Part shown: positions 1 to 5,883 of the stretch, piece by piece | Numbering within the stretch: the first letter of the stretch is position 1 | Layout: every line of letters begins with the position of its first letter | NCBI GenBank assembly: GCA_903930035.1 | Contig: CAIYXG010000166.1 | Span: 1-6,562, forward strand | Length of the DNA: 6,562 bases | DNA from: an uncultured Actinomycetes bacterium | GTDB taxonomy: Bacteria > Actinomycetota > Acidimicrobiia > Acidimicrobiales > Microtrichaceae | Direction: 5' to 3' | Program-made: the position numbers and the translations under genes | Notes under the pieces: generated by a model | Databases searched by the model: none | What the model was told of the DNA's origin: nothing | What the model saw: the letters and a program-made list of their open reading frames with translations, nothing else

Positions 1-278
1 ATGACGCCGAGCGGCTGGCCCGACGCCGGCGGCGGGGTGACGACCGCCGGCACGGCGGCGGCCGCCGCCAGGTCCTTGGCCACGAGCTCGGGGTCGGTCG
101 TGGTGCCGTCCTCCGAGGCGCCGGGGGACGTCTCGGCCGACAGCTCGGCGGCCAGCTGGTCCTGGCTGCGGCTGGTCTGCAGGCCGGTGCCCCAGAGCTG
201 GAAGCCCACGAACCCGAGGATGAACAGGCCGGCCACGACCATCGAGCGGCCGAGCCAGCCGAGCACCCGCGAGAGCAT
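1..278 (-). CDS. Sortase family protein, N-terminal part (runs off the left edge)
   Basis: Reading the minus strand from the ATG at 278 gives 92 codons with no stop before the window edge. Residues 12-29 form one hydrophobic helix after a short basic N-terminus (MLSRVLGWLGR). The helix ends in FQLWGTG, and an Arg/Gln-rich segment, an acidic and Thr-rich linker and a Pro-rich stretch (TPPPASGQPLGV) follow. This arrangement (N-terminal anchor, FQLWGTG-like exit, linker, then a GxPxxV start of the beta-barrel) is what I know from class E type actinobacterial sortases, which cleave a C-terminal sorting motif and attach proteins to the cell wall. The catalytic His, Cys and Arg would lie beyond the window, so the assignment rests on the N-terminus alone. 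The ATG at 278 is the only ATG, GTG or TTG in frame back to 512, and no Shine-Dalgarno precedes it. The gene is divergent from the ccm operon and has no obvious role in heme ligation. Confidence 0.68.
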   Translation of the reverse strand, partial: MLSRVLGWLGRSMVVAGLFILGFVGFQLWGTGLQTSRSQDQLAAELSAETSPGASEDGTTTDPELVAKDLAAAAAVPAVVTPPPASGQPLGV

Positions 279-290
279 CTGGTCACGGTA
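279..290 (-). promoter_or_regulatory. Candidate -10 element for the sortase gene, compatible with a leaderless mRNA
   Basis: On the minus strand TACCGT (290 to 285) fits the actinobacterial TAnnnT -10 pattern and lies six bases before the ATG at 278. That spacing would put transcription initiation at or next to the start codon, which would explain the absence of a Shine-Dalgarno. No convincing -35 box is seen about 17 bases further upstream. A single short motif like this can arise by chance. Confidence 0.35.
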
Positions 291-343
291 GTGGGACCGG
301 CCCCGGTGCTGGGTGCGCGGGGCTCCGTGCCGGCCGCCGCCCC

Positions 344-374
344 TTGGCCGGGGCCGCCCCCCGGCCGGTAGCGT
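344..374 (+). promoter_or_regulatory. Candidate promoter of the ccm operon
   Basis: TAGCGT at 369-374 matches the actinobacterial -10 pattern TAnnnT. TTGGCC at 344-349 is a partial match to a -35 box, with a slightly long 19-base spacer. Transcription would start near 380-382 and leave an untranslated leader of about 130 bases before ccmA. The whole spacer is occupied by an inverted repeat (346-366). The call rests on motif shape and position; nothing else in the 234-base gap looks better on the plus strand. Confidence 0.4.
346..366. repeat. Inverted repeat inside the candidate ccm promoter spacer
   Basis: GGCCGGGG at 346-353 is followed by a five-base loop and its perfect complement CCCCGGCC at 359-366. 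It lies exactly between the candidate -35 and -10 boxes, where a dimeric regulator could bind. At this GC content an eight-base match can occur by chance, so the operator role is only a suggestion. Confidence 0.4.
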
Positions 375-378
375 GCGC

Positions 379-400
379 CCGGCAGCACCCCTGCTGCCGG
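379..400. repeat. Perfect 9-bp inverted repeat at the expected 5' end of the ccm mRNA
   Basis: CCGGCAGCA (379-387), a CCCC loop (388-391) and TGCTGCCGG (392-400) form a nine-pair stem with a four-base loop. It starts at about the predicted transcription start, so it could be a 5'-terminal RNA hairpin or an operator overlapping the start site. No T-run follows, so it is not a canonical intrinsic terminator. Confidence 0.5.
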
Positions 401-420
401 CGGGCCGGCGCCGTCCGTCC

Positions 421-510
421 CGCCCGGTGAACCCGCTCTGCCTCCCCGCCTCGACCCCCCGCCCGTGACCCCGTGCCCCGCCCGCCCCTGACCTCCCGGC
501 CCCGGCCCTG
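421..510 (+). other. C-rich, G-poor leader upstream of ccmA
   Basis: Counting the 90 plus-strand bases gives 54 C, 21 G, 10 T and 5 A. The C excess over G is strong, unlike the coding regions that follow. The segment offers little base pairing of its own. C-rich, G-poor unstructured RNA is the usual character of Rho loading sites, so Rho-dependent attenuation is possible but not shown. Confidence 0.45.
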
Positions 511-512
511 AG

Positions 513-1199
513 ATGGCTCCTGTCGTCCATCTGCACCAGGCCGTCGCGCTGATCGGGCGGTTCCCTGCGCTCGCCGGGGTGGACCTCGACGTCGACGCCG
601 GCGAGGTGGTGCTCCTCCGCGGCCCGAACGGCGCCGGCAAGACGACGCTCCTGCGGGCGTGCGCCGGCCTGGTCCCGGTGGTGTCGGGCACCGCAGAGGT
701 CCTGGGCTGCGACCTGGTCGCCGACCGCAGCGCCGTGCGCCGGCGCGTCGGGATGCTGGGCCACGCCACCCACCTCTACGACGACCTGAGCGTCACCGAG
801 AACGTCGACTTCTGGGCCCGGGCCGCCGGCGCCACCAAGGAGGACGGCCGCGCCGCGCTCGACCGGCTCGGCGTGGCGTCCCGGCTGCACGACCTGCCGG
901 TGCGGGCGCTGTCGGCCGGCCAGCGGCGCCGGGTCTCCCTGGCGGCCGTGCTGGCGCGGCGGCCCGAGGTGTGGCTGCTCGACGAGCCCCATGCCGGCCT
1001 GGACGCCGCGGGCCGCGACGTCGTGGACGGGCTCATGGCCGAGGCTGCGTCGGTCGGGGCGACGGTGCTGTTCGCGTCCCACGAGCTGGACCGCGCCGAG
1101 GCGGTGGCCCGCCGCACCGTGGTCGTCGCCGGCGGGACCGTCCAGCGGGACGACCGGGGACAGGACGGCCGGCGACCGGAGGAGGGGTCCGGTGGCTGA
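513..1199 (+). CDS. ccmA: Cytochrome c maturation ABC transporter ATPase CcmA
   Basis: ATPase of the CcmAB transporter. ATP hydrolysis is used with CcmC to release heme-loaded CcmE, and the protein sits on the cytoplasmic face. The 228 residues hold a complete nucleotide-binding domain: Walker A GPNGAGKTT at 37-45, signature LSAGQ at 133-137, Walker B VWLLDEP at 153-159 with Glu158 as the likely catalytic base, D-loop AGLD at 161-164, and switch His190 in ASHEL. The Q-loop position reads GH (MLGHATHLY, His84), as in other CcmA proteins where GH replaces the usual Gln, followed by the CcmA-like LSVTENVDFW. The length is close to the usual 200-230, with a charged tail after about residue 211. 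ATG 513 is the first start after an in-frame TGA at 489-491, and no good Shine-Dalgarno precedes it. The gene opens the operon and its last eight bases overlap ccmB. Confidence 0.93.
   Translation: MAPVVHLHQAVALIGRFPALAGVDLDVDAGEVVLLRGPNGAGKTTLLRACAGLVPVVSGTAEVLGCDLVADRSAVRRRVGMLGHATHLYDDLSVTENVDFWARAAGATKEDGRAALDRLGVASRLHDLPVRALSAGQRRRVSLAAVLARRPEVWLLDEPHAGLDAAGRDVVDGLMAEAASVGATVLFASHELDRAEAVARRTVVVAGGTVQRDDRGQDGRRPEEGSGG
1178..1187 (+). promoter_or_regulatory. Ribosome binding site deciding the ccmB start
   Basis: GGAGGAGGGG lies inside the end of ccmA, four bases before the GTG at 1192. The same frame is open upstream to an ATG at 991, deep inside ccmA, but only the GTG at 1192 has such a site and gives a CcmB of normal length. 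Confidence 0.7.
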
Positions 1200-1914
1200 G
1201 CGGACGCGCGCCGCGGCCGGTGCGCCGACGGGCACCGTGCGGGCCGTGCTGGCCGACGCCCGGCTCGTGGCGGGCAAGGACCTGCGGCTGGAGCTGCGCT
1301 CGCGGGTCGGCCTGAGCCAGGTGCTGCCGTTCGCCCTGCTGGTCGTGCTGCTGTTCGCGTTCGCGCTCGACCCCGACCGGCGGGTCCTGGGCGCCGCCAC
1401 GCCGGGCCTCTACTGGATGGTCGTCCTGTTCAGCTCGGTGCTCGCAGTGGGCCGCACGTTCGCGGTCGAGGCCGAGGACGGCGTGCTGGACGGGCTGCGC
1501 CTCTCGGGGCTGTCCCCGGCGGGGATCTACCTGGGCAAGGTGGGCGCCCTGCTGGTCGAGCTGCTGGTGCTGGACCTGGTGCTGGCCCTGGCCGTCGTCG
1601 TCTTCTACGGCACCGAGATCTCGGGCCCGGTCCTGCTGGCCGCGGTCGTCGCCACCGCCACGGTGGGCATCGCCGGCGCCGGCGGCGCCTACGGCGGGCT
1701 GACGGCCCGCATGCGGGGCCGGGACACGCTGCTGCCGCTCCTGCTCCTGCCGCTGCTCGCCCCGGTACTGATCGGCGGCACCCGCGGTGTGGAGGTGGCG
1801 CTGGGGCGCGATGCTGGTCCGGGCTGGCCCTGGGTGGGGCTGCTTGGCATTTTCGCCCTCGTGTACCTGACACTGGGGACCCTGATGTTCCGCCCCCTCC
1901 TGGAGGACGCATGA
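1192..1914 (+). CDS. ccmB: Heme exporter / cytochrome c maturation permease CcmB
   Basis: Integral membrane partner of CcmA, needed together with CcmC to release holo-CcmE. The GTG start gives 240 residues, against about 220 in typical CcmB. About six membrane helices can be read near 43-59, 72-88, 115-138, 145-168, 179-198 and 212-234. Family features are the basic amphipathic segment KDLRLELRSR (29-38), the cytoplasmic EAEDGVLDGLRLSGLSP (93-109), matching the E-DG-L pattern of CcmB, and the RDTLLPLLLLPLLAPVLIG stretch (177-195). The extra length lies mainly in a 20-residue N-terminal lead before the amphipathic segment. The start overlaps the ccmA stop by eight bases and the stop shares ATGA with ccmC. 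Codons around 1810-1860 are slightly less GC-rich than the rest, but the protein reads through normally there. Confidence 0.92.
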   Translation: MAERTRAAAGAPTGTVRAVLADARLVAGKDLRLELRSRVGLSQVLPFALLVVLLFAFALDPDRRVLGAATPGLYWMVVLFSSVLAVGRTFAVEAEDGVLDGLRLSGLSPAGIYLGKVGALLVELLVLDLVLALAVVVFYGTEISGPVLLAAVVATATVGIAGAGGAYGGLTARMRGRDTLLPLLLLPLLAPVLIGGTRGVEVALGRDAGPGWPWVGLLGIFALVYLTLGTLMFRPLLEDA

Positions 1915-2669
1915 CCACGACCGCTACGACGAGCGACGCGGTGACGTCCGCGCCCACGTCGACGGGGTCGACCGCGACCCGGGTGCTCGGTGCCGCCTCG
2001 CTCGTGGGGATCGCGCTGCTGGTCGTGTTCGGGGTGTTCGTGAGCCCGCCCGACAAGGAGCTGGGCGAGACCATCCGGATCCTCTACATGCACGTGCCGA
2101 CGGTCTCGGTGGCCTACCTGGCCTTCGTGGTCACGGCCGTCGGCTCGGCCATGTACCTCTGGAAGCGCACCGAGTTCTGGGACCTGCTGGCGGCGTCCTC
2201 GGCCGAGATCGGCGTGGTGTTCTTCGGACTCACGATCCTGAACGGGATGCTGTGGGGCAAGATCACGTGGGGCGTGTTCTGGCGCTGGGAGCCGCGCCTC
2301 ACCACGACCGCCGTGCTGTTCCTGACCTACATCGGCTACCTGGCCGTGCGGGCGGTGCCGGCGTCGCCCCGCACCCGCGGCACCCGCAGCGCCGTCGTGG
2401 GGCTGCTGGCGGTCGTGAACATCCCGATCGTCCACAAGGCCGTCGACTGGTGGCGCGGCCTGCACCAGGAGCGCACGATCTTCGGCACGCTCAAGCCCGA
2501 GATCCAGGGCACGCAGGCCTTCGCCGCCTACCTGGGCCTCATGGTCTTCCTGCTCCTCTTCGCCTGGCTGCTGATCCACCGCTTCCGCGTGGCGTTCCTG
2601 GCCGAGCGCGCCGCGGAGTCGGGGCTCGAGGGGGCCATCGCCGAACGACGCCAGGAGGCCGGACAGTGA
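1911..2669 (+). CDS. ccmC: Heme-handling membrane protein CcmC
   Basis: CcmC binds heme at the outer face of the membrane and attaches it to CcmE. The protein has 252 residues, with about six helices near 26-44, 58-82, 98-114, 131-149, 160-175 and 204-223. The two likely axial heme ligands are His61 (LYMHVP) and His185 (WWRGLHQ), matching His60 and His184 of the E. coli protein as I recall it. The WWD heme-binding loop runs from Trp115 to Leu130, with Trp115, Trp120, Trp124, Trp126 and Arg129 kept. Phe123 and Glu127 stand where E. coli has Trp and the Asp of the motif's name. The N-terminus has a Thr/Ser-rich lead of about 23 residues before the first helix. GGAGG at 1902-1906 precedes the ATG, which overlaps the ccmB stop as ATGA. 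WWD family proteins also include CcsA and CcmF, but length and neighbours fix this as CcmC. Confidence 0.93.
   Translation: MTTTATTSDAVTSAPTSTGSTATRVLGAASLVGIALLVVFGVFVSPPDKELGETIRILYMHVPTVSVAYLAFVVTAVGSAMYLWKRTEFWDLLAASSAEIGVVFFGLTILNGMLWGKITWGVFWRWEPRLTTTAVLFLTYIGYLAVRAVPASPRTRGTRSAVVGLLAVVNIPIVHKAVDWWRGLHQERTIFGTLKPEIQGTQAFAAYLGLMVFLLLFAWLLIHRFRVAFLAERAAESGLEGAIAERRQEAGQ
2653..2658 (+). promoter_or_regulatory. Ribosome binding site of the small gene ccmD
   Basis: AGGAGG sits seven bases before the GTG at 2666, inside the last codons of ccmC. It is the best Shine-Dalgarno in the operon and supports translation of the 52-codon frame that follows. Confidence 0.75.
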
Positions 2670-2824
2670 GCTCGACCGGGTACATCGTCGCCGCGTGGCT
2701 GGTCACGTTCGGCGTGACCGCCGGCTACTCGCTCTGGGTGGTGCTCCGGGGCCGGCGGCTCAGCCAGGAGGTCCCGCCCGAGCAGCGTCGCTGGATGACC
2801 GCAGGGAGCCGTGGCCGTGAGTGA
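2666..2824 (+). CDS. ccmD: Small membrane protein CcmD (52 residues)
   Basis: This short gene fills the gap between ccmC and ccmE, the usual place of ccmD. Its 52 residues hold one hydrophobic helix at about 6-27 (from YIVAAWLVTF to SLWVVL), then the basic RGRRLSQEV and a charged C-terminal tail containing Arg41, Arg42 and Trp43. A single N-terminal helix followed by a basic, amphipathic cytoplasmic tail is the CcmD pattern. In the family CcmD stabilises the CcmC-CcmE-heme complex and assists release of holo-CcmE. Sequence conservation in CcmD is too low to name it on sequence alone, so position, topology and the strong ribosome binding site carry the call. Its start overlaps the ccmC stop (GTGA) and its stop overlaps the ccmE start (GTGAGTGA). 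Confidence 0.8.
   Translation: MSSTGYIVAAWLVTFGVTAGYSLWVVLRGRRLSQEVPPEQRRWMTAGSRGRE
2803..2808 (+). promoter_or_regulatory. Ribosome binding site deciding the ccmE start
   Basis: AGGGAG lies eight bases before the GTG at 2817 but only two bases before the other in-frame GTG at 2811. The spacing favours 2817, which also gives the eight-base overlap seen at ccmA/ccmB. The alternative would add only two residues. Confidence 0.55.
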
Positions 2825-3380
2825 CACCCCCCTGGGCGGGCCGGGCCCGCTCGACGACCCCGAGTCCTCCGACGCCGAGACCCCCGACCACTTCGACCTG
2901 ACGCCGCGGACCGCGGCGGCCCCCTCGGCGCGGGCCGCCGGCAGCGGGAGGAAGTGGCTGGCCCTGGGCGGGGTCGGCGTGGTGGTCGTGGCGCTGGGCC
3001 TGGTCCTGTTCAACGGTCTCCAGAGCGCGTCGACCTTCTTCTACAACGTCGACGAGGCGGTGGCGCAGCAGCCCGACCTGGGCGACTCGCGCATCCGCAT
3101 GCAGGGCAACGTGGTGCCCGGCTCGGTCCGCTCCACCTCCGACGGGGTGGACTTCGTGATCAAGTACAAGGGCGCGCAGGTCCCGGTGCGCCACGTCGGT
3201 GACCCGCCCGAGCTGTTCGGCCCGAAGATCCCCGTGGTCCTCGAGGGGGCGTTCTCGGCCGACGGCGAGCAGTTCCGGAGCGACGAGATCCTGATCCGCC
3301 ACGACGCCACCTACGACGAGGAGAACAAGGACCGGGTGCGCGAGGCGGACCAGGACGCGCAGCAGCGGGCCAGCGGGTGA
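2817..3380 (+). CDS. ccmE: Periplasmic-type heme chaperone CcmE
   Basis: CcmE carries heme from CcmC to CcmF as a covalent adduct on a histidine. With the GTG at 2817 the protein has 187 residues: an acidic, Pro/Ser/Ala-rich cytoplasmic lead (about 1-45), one membrane helix (about 47-66), and an outward beta-barrel domain with typical CcmE stretches (RMQGNVVPGSV, VDFVIKYKG, VVLEGAF). The heme-binding motif is HDATY, His162 and Tyr166, the HxxxY form, rather than the CxxxY variant known in archaea and some sulfate reducers. The tail after Tyr166 is highly charged. Typical CcmE proteins have about 150-165 residues and only a few residues before the helix, so the N-terminal lead is unusually long. 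The stop overlaps the ccmF start (GTGA). Starting at the GTG at 2811 instead would give 189 residues. Confidence 0.93.
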   Translation: MSDTPLGGPGPLDDPESSDAETPDHFDLTPRTAAAPSARAAGSGRKWLALGGVGVVVVALGLVLFNGLQSASTFFYNVDEAVAQQPDLGDSRIRMQGNVVPGSVRSTSDGVDFVIKYKGAQVPVRHVGDPPELFGPKIPVVLEGAFSADGEQFRSDEILIRHDATYDEENKDRVREADQDAQQRASG

Positions 3381-5368
3381 ACCGCGCACTCGGCCTGGGC
3401 GGCCTCGTCCTGGGGCTCGGCGGTGCGTTCCTGGGGATCTGCGCCGTCCTCGTCGGCCTGCGGAGCGGCCGCAAGGAGCTCGTCCGGCTCTCCCGTCCCT
3501 ACGCCGGCGTGGTGCTGTTCGGCGCCGTGCTGTCGGTGGTGGCCATGCAGCGGGGGCTCATCACCCGCGACTGGACGCTGAAGTACGTCGCCGAGCACGG
3601 CTCCTCGACCACCCCGCCGCTCTACAACGTGGCCACCATGTGGTCGGCCCTCGAGGGGTCGATCCTCCTGTGGGGGCTGGTCCTGGCGGGCTACACGGTC
3701 GCCGTGGCCACCAAGTTCCGGAAGCGCCTGGAAGACCCGCTCGTGGGCTGGGCCATGGTCGTCATGTTCGTCGTGTGCGTGTTCTTCTTCGCGCTCATGC
3801 TGACGGCGGCCAACCCGTTCCGCGGCAACCTCCCGCCGCCGGGCTACGACGGCCCCGGCCCCAACCCGCTGCTCCAGAACCACATCCTCATGGCGTTCCA
3901 CCCGCCGATGCTCTACCTGGGCTACGTCGGGTTCACCGTGCCGTTCGCCTTCGCCATCGCCGCACTGGTCACCGGCCGGGTGGGCGAGGGCTGGCTGGTC
4001 GAGACCCGACGCTGGACCCTGTTCGCGTGGGGCTTCCTGACGGCGGGCATCATCCTGGGGTCCTGGTGGAGCTACGAGGTCCTGGGCTGGGGCGGCTACT
4101 GGAAGTGGGACCCGGTCGAGAACGCCTCGTTCCTCCCGTGGCTGACCGGCACCGCGTACCTGCACTCCGTCATGGTCCAGGAGCGGCGCGGCCTGCTGCG
4201 CGTCTGGAACCTCTCGCTCCTCTGCGCCACGTTCTCGCTCACGATCCTGGGCACCTTCCTGACCCGCTCCGGCGTCGTGGAGTCCGTGCACGCGTTCTCG
4301 GGCGGGGCCGTGGGCCCGATCCTGCTGGGCGCGTTCGCCGTCGTGGTCCTGGTGTCCGTCGGGCTGGTCGGCTGGCGGGGCGACCAGCTCCGCGCCCCGG
4401 GCCGCATCGACTCGCCGCTGTCGCGCGAGGGCGCCTTCCTGGCCAACAACGTGCTGTTCGCCGTGTTCGCCTTCGTGGTGCTGCTCGGCACGGTCTTCCC
4501 GCTCGTGGTCGAGGCGCTGAACGGCGACCGGCTGACCGTAGGCGTCCCGTACTTCAACCGGATGACGATCCCCATCGGGTTCGCGCTGCTCACGCTCATG
4601 GCGATCGCCCCGGTGCTGCCGTGGCGGAAGGCCTCGGGCGAGCTGCTGCGCGACCGGCTGTGGTGGCCGGCGTGGGCGGGCGTCGCCGCCGTGGTGCTCG
4701 GCGCGCTCGCCGGCGCGGACGGCGTGGCGCCGCTGCTGGCCTTCGGCCTGGGCGGGTTCGCGGCGGGCTCGGCCGTCCGGCAGCTGGTGCTGGCCACCCG
4801 TCGGCAGGGGGTCCGGGGCCTGGTCGGCCGGGCCAACGGCGGCATGGTGGTCCACCTGGGCACGATCGTGGTGGCCGTGGCCCTTGCCGCGTCGGGGTCG
4901 TTCATCCGGACCGCCGAGTTCGAGCTGCGGCCCGGCGCGTCGGCGGTCATCGCCGGCCACACGGTGAAGTACCTGGGCTCCCGCTCGGTGGACCGGCCCA
5001 ACCGGGTCGAGCTGCGGGCCCGGTTCCAGGTCGACGGCGGCAAGGTGTTCGAGCCCCGGCTGAACAAGTACCGGCTGACCGGCCAGACGATCGGCACCCC
5101 GTCGGTCCGCGTCGGGCCCCTCGAGGACGTCTACCTGGCCCTGACGCGGGCCCCCGGCACGTCCAACCCCGCCGTCGGCGTCCGGGTCATCGTGCAGCCG
5201 CTCGTCGTGTGGCTCTGGGTGGGCGGCATGGTCATGGTGCTGGGCACGGTCCTGTCGCTGTTCCCGGGCCGTCGCCGCAACCCGCTCGACCCGGTGTCGG
5301 CGCCGCCCGTGCCGGAGGCGCAGGAGGCCGGGCCCGAGCCGTCGGGCGCAGGGGCGGTGACGGCATGA
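3377..5368 (+). CDS. ccmF: Cytochrome c heme lyase subunit CcmF
   Basis: CcmF takes heme from holo-CcmE and, with CcmH and CcmI, ligates it to apocytochrome c on the outer side of the membrane. The 663 residues match the usual length (about 650) and are strongly hydrophobic, with a dozen or more helices. The WWD loop runs over about 230-255 and includes WGGYWKWDPVEN, with the motif Asp at 245. All four histidines known as heme ligands in E. coli CcmF have counterparts: His175 (FHPP), His263 (YLHSVMVQERRG), His306 (VESVHAF) and His493 (MVVHLG). Residues 511-605 form the large soluble loop before the last helix (about 606-629). A Pro/Glu/Ala-rich tail of about 30 residues ends the protein. The GTG start overlaps ccmE (GTGA) and the stop shares ATGA with ccmG. 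No frameshift or motif loss is visible. Confidence 0.97.
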   Translation: MNRALGLGGLVLGLGGAFLGICAVLVGLRSGRKELVRLSRPYAGVVLFGAVLSVVAMQRGLITRDWTLKYVAEHGSSTTPPLYNVATMWSALEGSILLWGLVLAGYTVAVATKFRKRLEDPLVGWAMVVMFVVCVFFFALMLTAANPFRGNLPPPGYDGPGPNPLLQNHILMAFHPPMLYLGYVGFTVPFAFAIAALVTGRVGEGWLVETRRWTLFAWGFLTAGIILGSWWSYEVLGWGGYWKWDPVENASFLPWLTGTAYLHSVMVQERRGLLRVWNLSLLCATFSLTILGTFLTRSGVVESVHAFSGGAVGPILLGAFAVVVLVSVGLVGWRGDQLRAPGRIDSPLSREGAFLANNVLFAVFAFVVLLGTVFPLVVEALNGDRLTVGVPYFNRMTIPIGFALLTLMAIAPVLPWRKASGELLRDRLWWPAWAGVAAVVLGALAGADGVAPLLAFGLGGFAAGSAVRQLVLATRRQGVRGLVGRANGGMVVHLGTIVVAVALAASGSFIRTAEFELRPGASAVIAGHTVKYLGSRSVDRPNRVELRARFQVDGGKVFEPRLNKYRLTGQTIGTPSVRVGPLEDVYLALTRAPGTSNPAVGVRVIVQPLVVWLWVGGMVMVLGTVLSLFPGRRRNPLDPVSAPPVPEAQEAGPEPSGAGAVTA

Positions 5369-5883
5369 GGAGGGCGCCGTGGATCGCCGGGATCGTCGGC
5401 GTGGCCGTGCTGGCCCTCGTCGTGCTGTTCGCCACCGCGCCCACGGGCCGCGAGGCCGACACCTCGGGCAGCGTCGTCGGACGGCTCGCCCCCGCGCTGG
5501 AGGGCACGACCGCCGCGGGCGCGCCGGTCGACCTGGACAAGTACCGGGGCAAGTGGGTCCTGCTGAACTTCTTCGCCACCTGGTGCCCGCCGTGCGTCGC
5601 CGAGCACCCCGAGCTGGTGAAGCTCTCGCAGGTCCCGGGCACCCCGGTGCAGGTGGTGAGCGTGGCGTTCGACGACCCCGCCGACAAGGTCACCACGTTC
5701 TTCGCCGAGCAGGGCGGCGACTGGCCGGTGCTGGTGGACGGCACCGAGACCTCGACCCTCGACTACGCCGTGGTGAAGCTGCCCGAGTCCTACCTGATCA
5801 ACCCGGAGGGCAAGGTGAGCCAGAAGCTCGTGGGCGGCATCACCGCGGGCGAGGTCCTCGAGATCGTGGGGGCCGAGCAGTGA
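5365..5883 (+). CDS. ccmG: Membrane-anchored thioredoxin-like protein CcmG (DsbE family)
   Basis: CcmG reduces the disulfide of apocytochrome c or CcmH outside the membrane so that heme can be attached. The 172 residues start with MRR and a single helix at 5-24 that acts as an uncleaved anchor. A thioredoxin fold follows: LNFFATWCPPC with redox Cys74 and Cys77, then AEHPEL, VVSVAFDD, and the cis-proline loop KLPESYLI with Pro140 and Glu141. The Pro-Glu pair is typical of CcmG/ResA proteins. The preceding residues read VVKL, where E. coli CcmG has the glycine-containing GVYGA. ATG 5365 overlaps the ccmF stop (ATGA). The nearest purine-rich site, AGGGG at 5350-5354, is ten bases away, so translation probably depends on coupling to ccmF. 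ResA is the alternative name for this fold, but the operon fixes the role. Its electron donor (CcdA or DsbD type) is not in the window. Confidence 0.92.
   Translation: MRRAPWIAGIVGVAVLALVVLFATAPTGREADTSGSVVGRLAPALEGTTAAGAPVDLDKYRGKWVLLNFFATWCPPCVAEHPELVKLSQVPGTPVQVVSVAFDDPADKVTTFFAEQGGDWPVLVDGTETSTLDYAVVKLPESYLINPEGKVSQKLVGGITAGEVLEIVGAEQ

Larger units (their letters stand above)
279..512. other. Divergent intergenic region between the sortase gene and ccmA
   Basis: These 234 bases carry no convincing gene. They hold the candidate promoters of both flanking genes, two perfect inverted repeats (346-366 and 379-400) and, next to ccmA, a stretch very rich in C and poor in G and A on the plus strand. 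In the ccmA frame a TGA at 489-491 closes the upstream reading, which limits how far ccmA could extend. No tRNA, terminator with a T-run or insertion element is visible. Confidence 0.8.

Noticed and set aside
1..291. Plus-strand open frame of 96 codons opposite the sortase start
   Set aside because: Its product is low-complexity Ala/Ser/Arg sequence, while the opposite strand gives a coherent membrane anchor and sortase-like linker. It is the antisense shadow of that gene.
379..400. Inverted repeat as an intrinsic terminator
   Set aside because: No T-run follows on either strand, it faces divergent genes, and neither flanking gene ends there.
427..468. Possible 13-codon leader peptide (GTG start, one Cys, Pro-rich) in the ccmA leader
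   Set aside because: No Shine-Dalgarno precedes it, and a short open frame like this is expected by chance in such sequence. No hairpin pair for attenuation is linked to it.
2811..2816. Upstream GTG as the ccmE start
   Set aside because: The spacing of only two bases from AGGGAG is too short. The GTG at 2817 has eight bases of spacing, and the difference is only two residues.
3311..4960. Minus-strand open frame of 549 codons across ccmF
   Set aside because: It lies opposite a well-conserved CcmF. The translation is a repetitive Arg/His/Glu/Gln/Pro/Gly mixture without domains, as expected from antisense reading of high-GC codons.
3640..5364. Plus-strand alternative frame running through ccmF into ccmG
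   Set aside because: Only its last part, from 5365, is real (CcmG). The upstream portion is Arg/Gly/Ala/Pro-rich shadow sequence overlapping CcmF.
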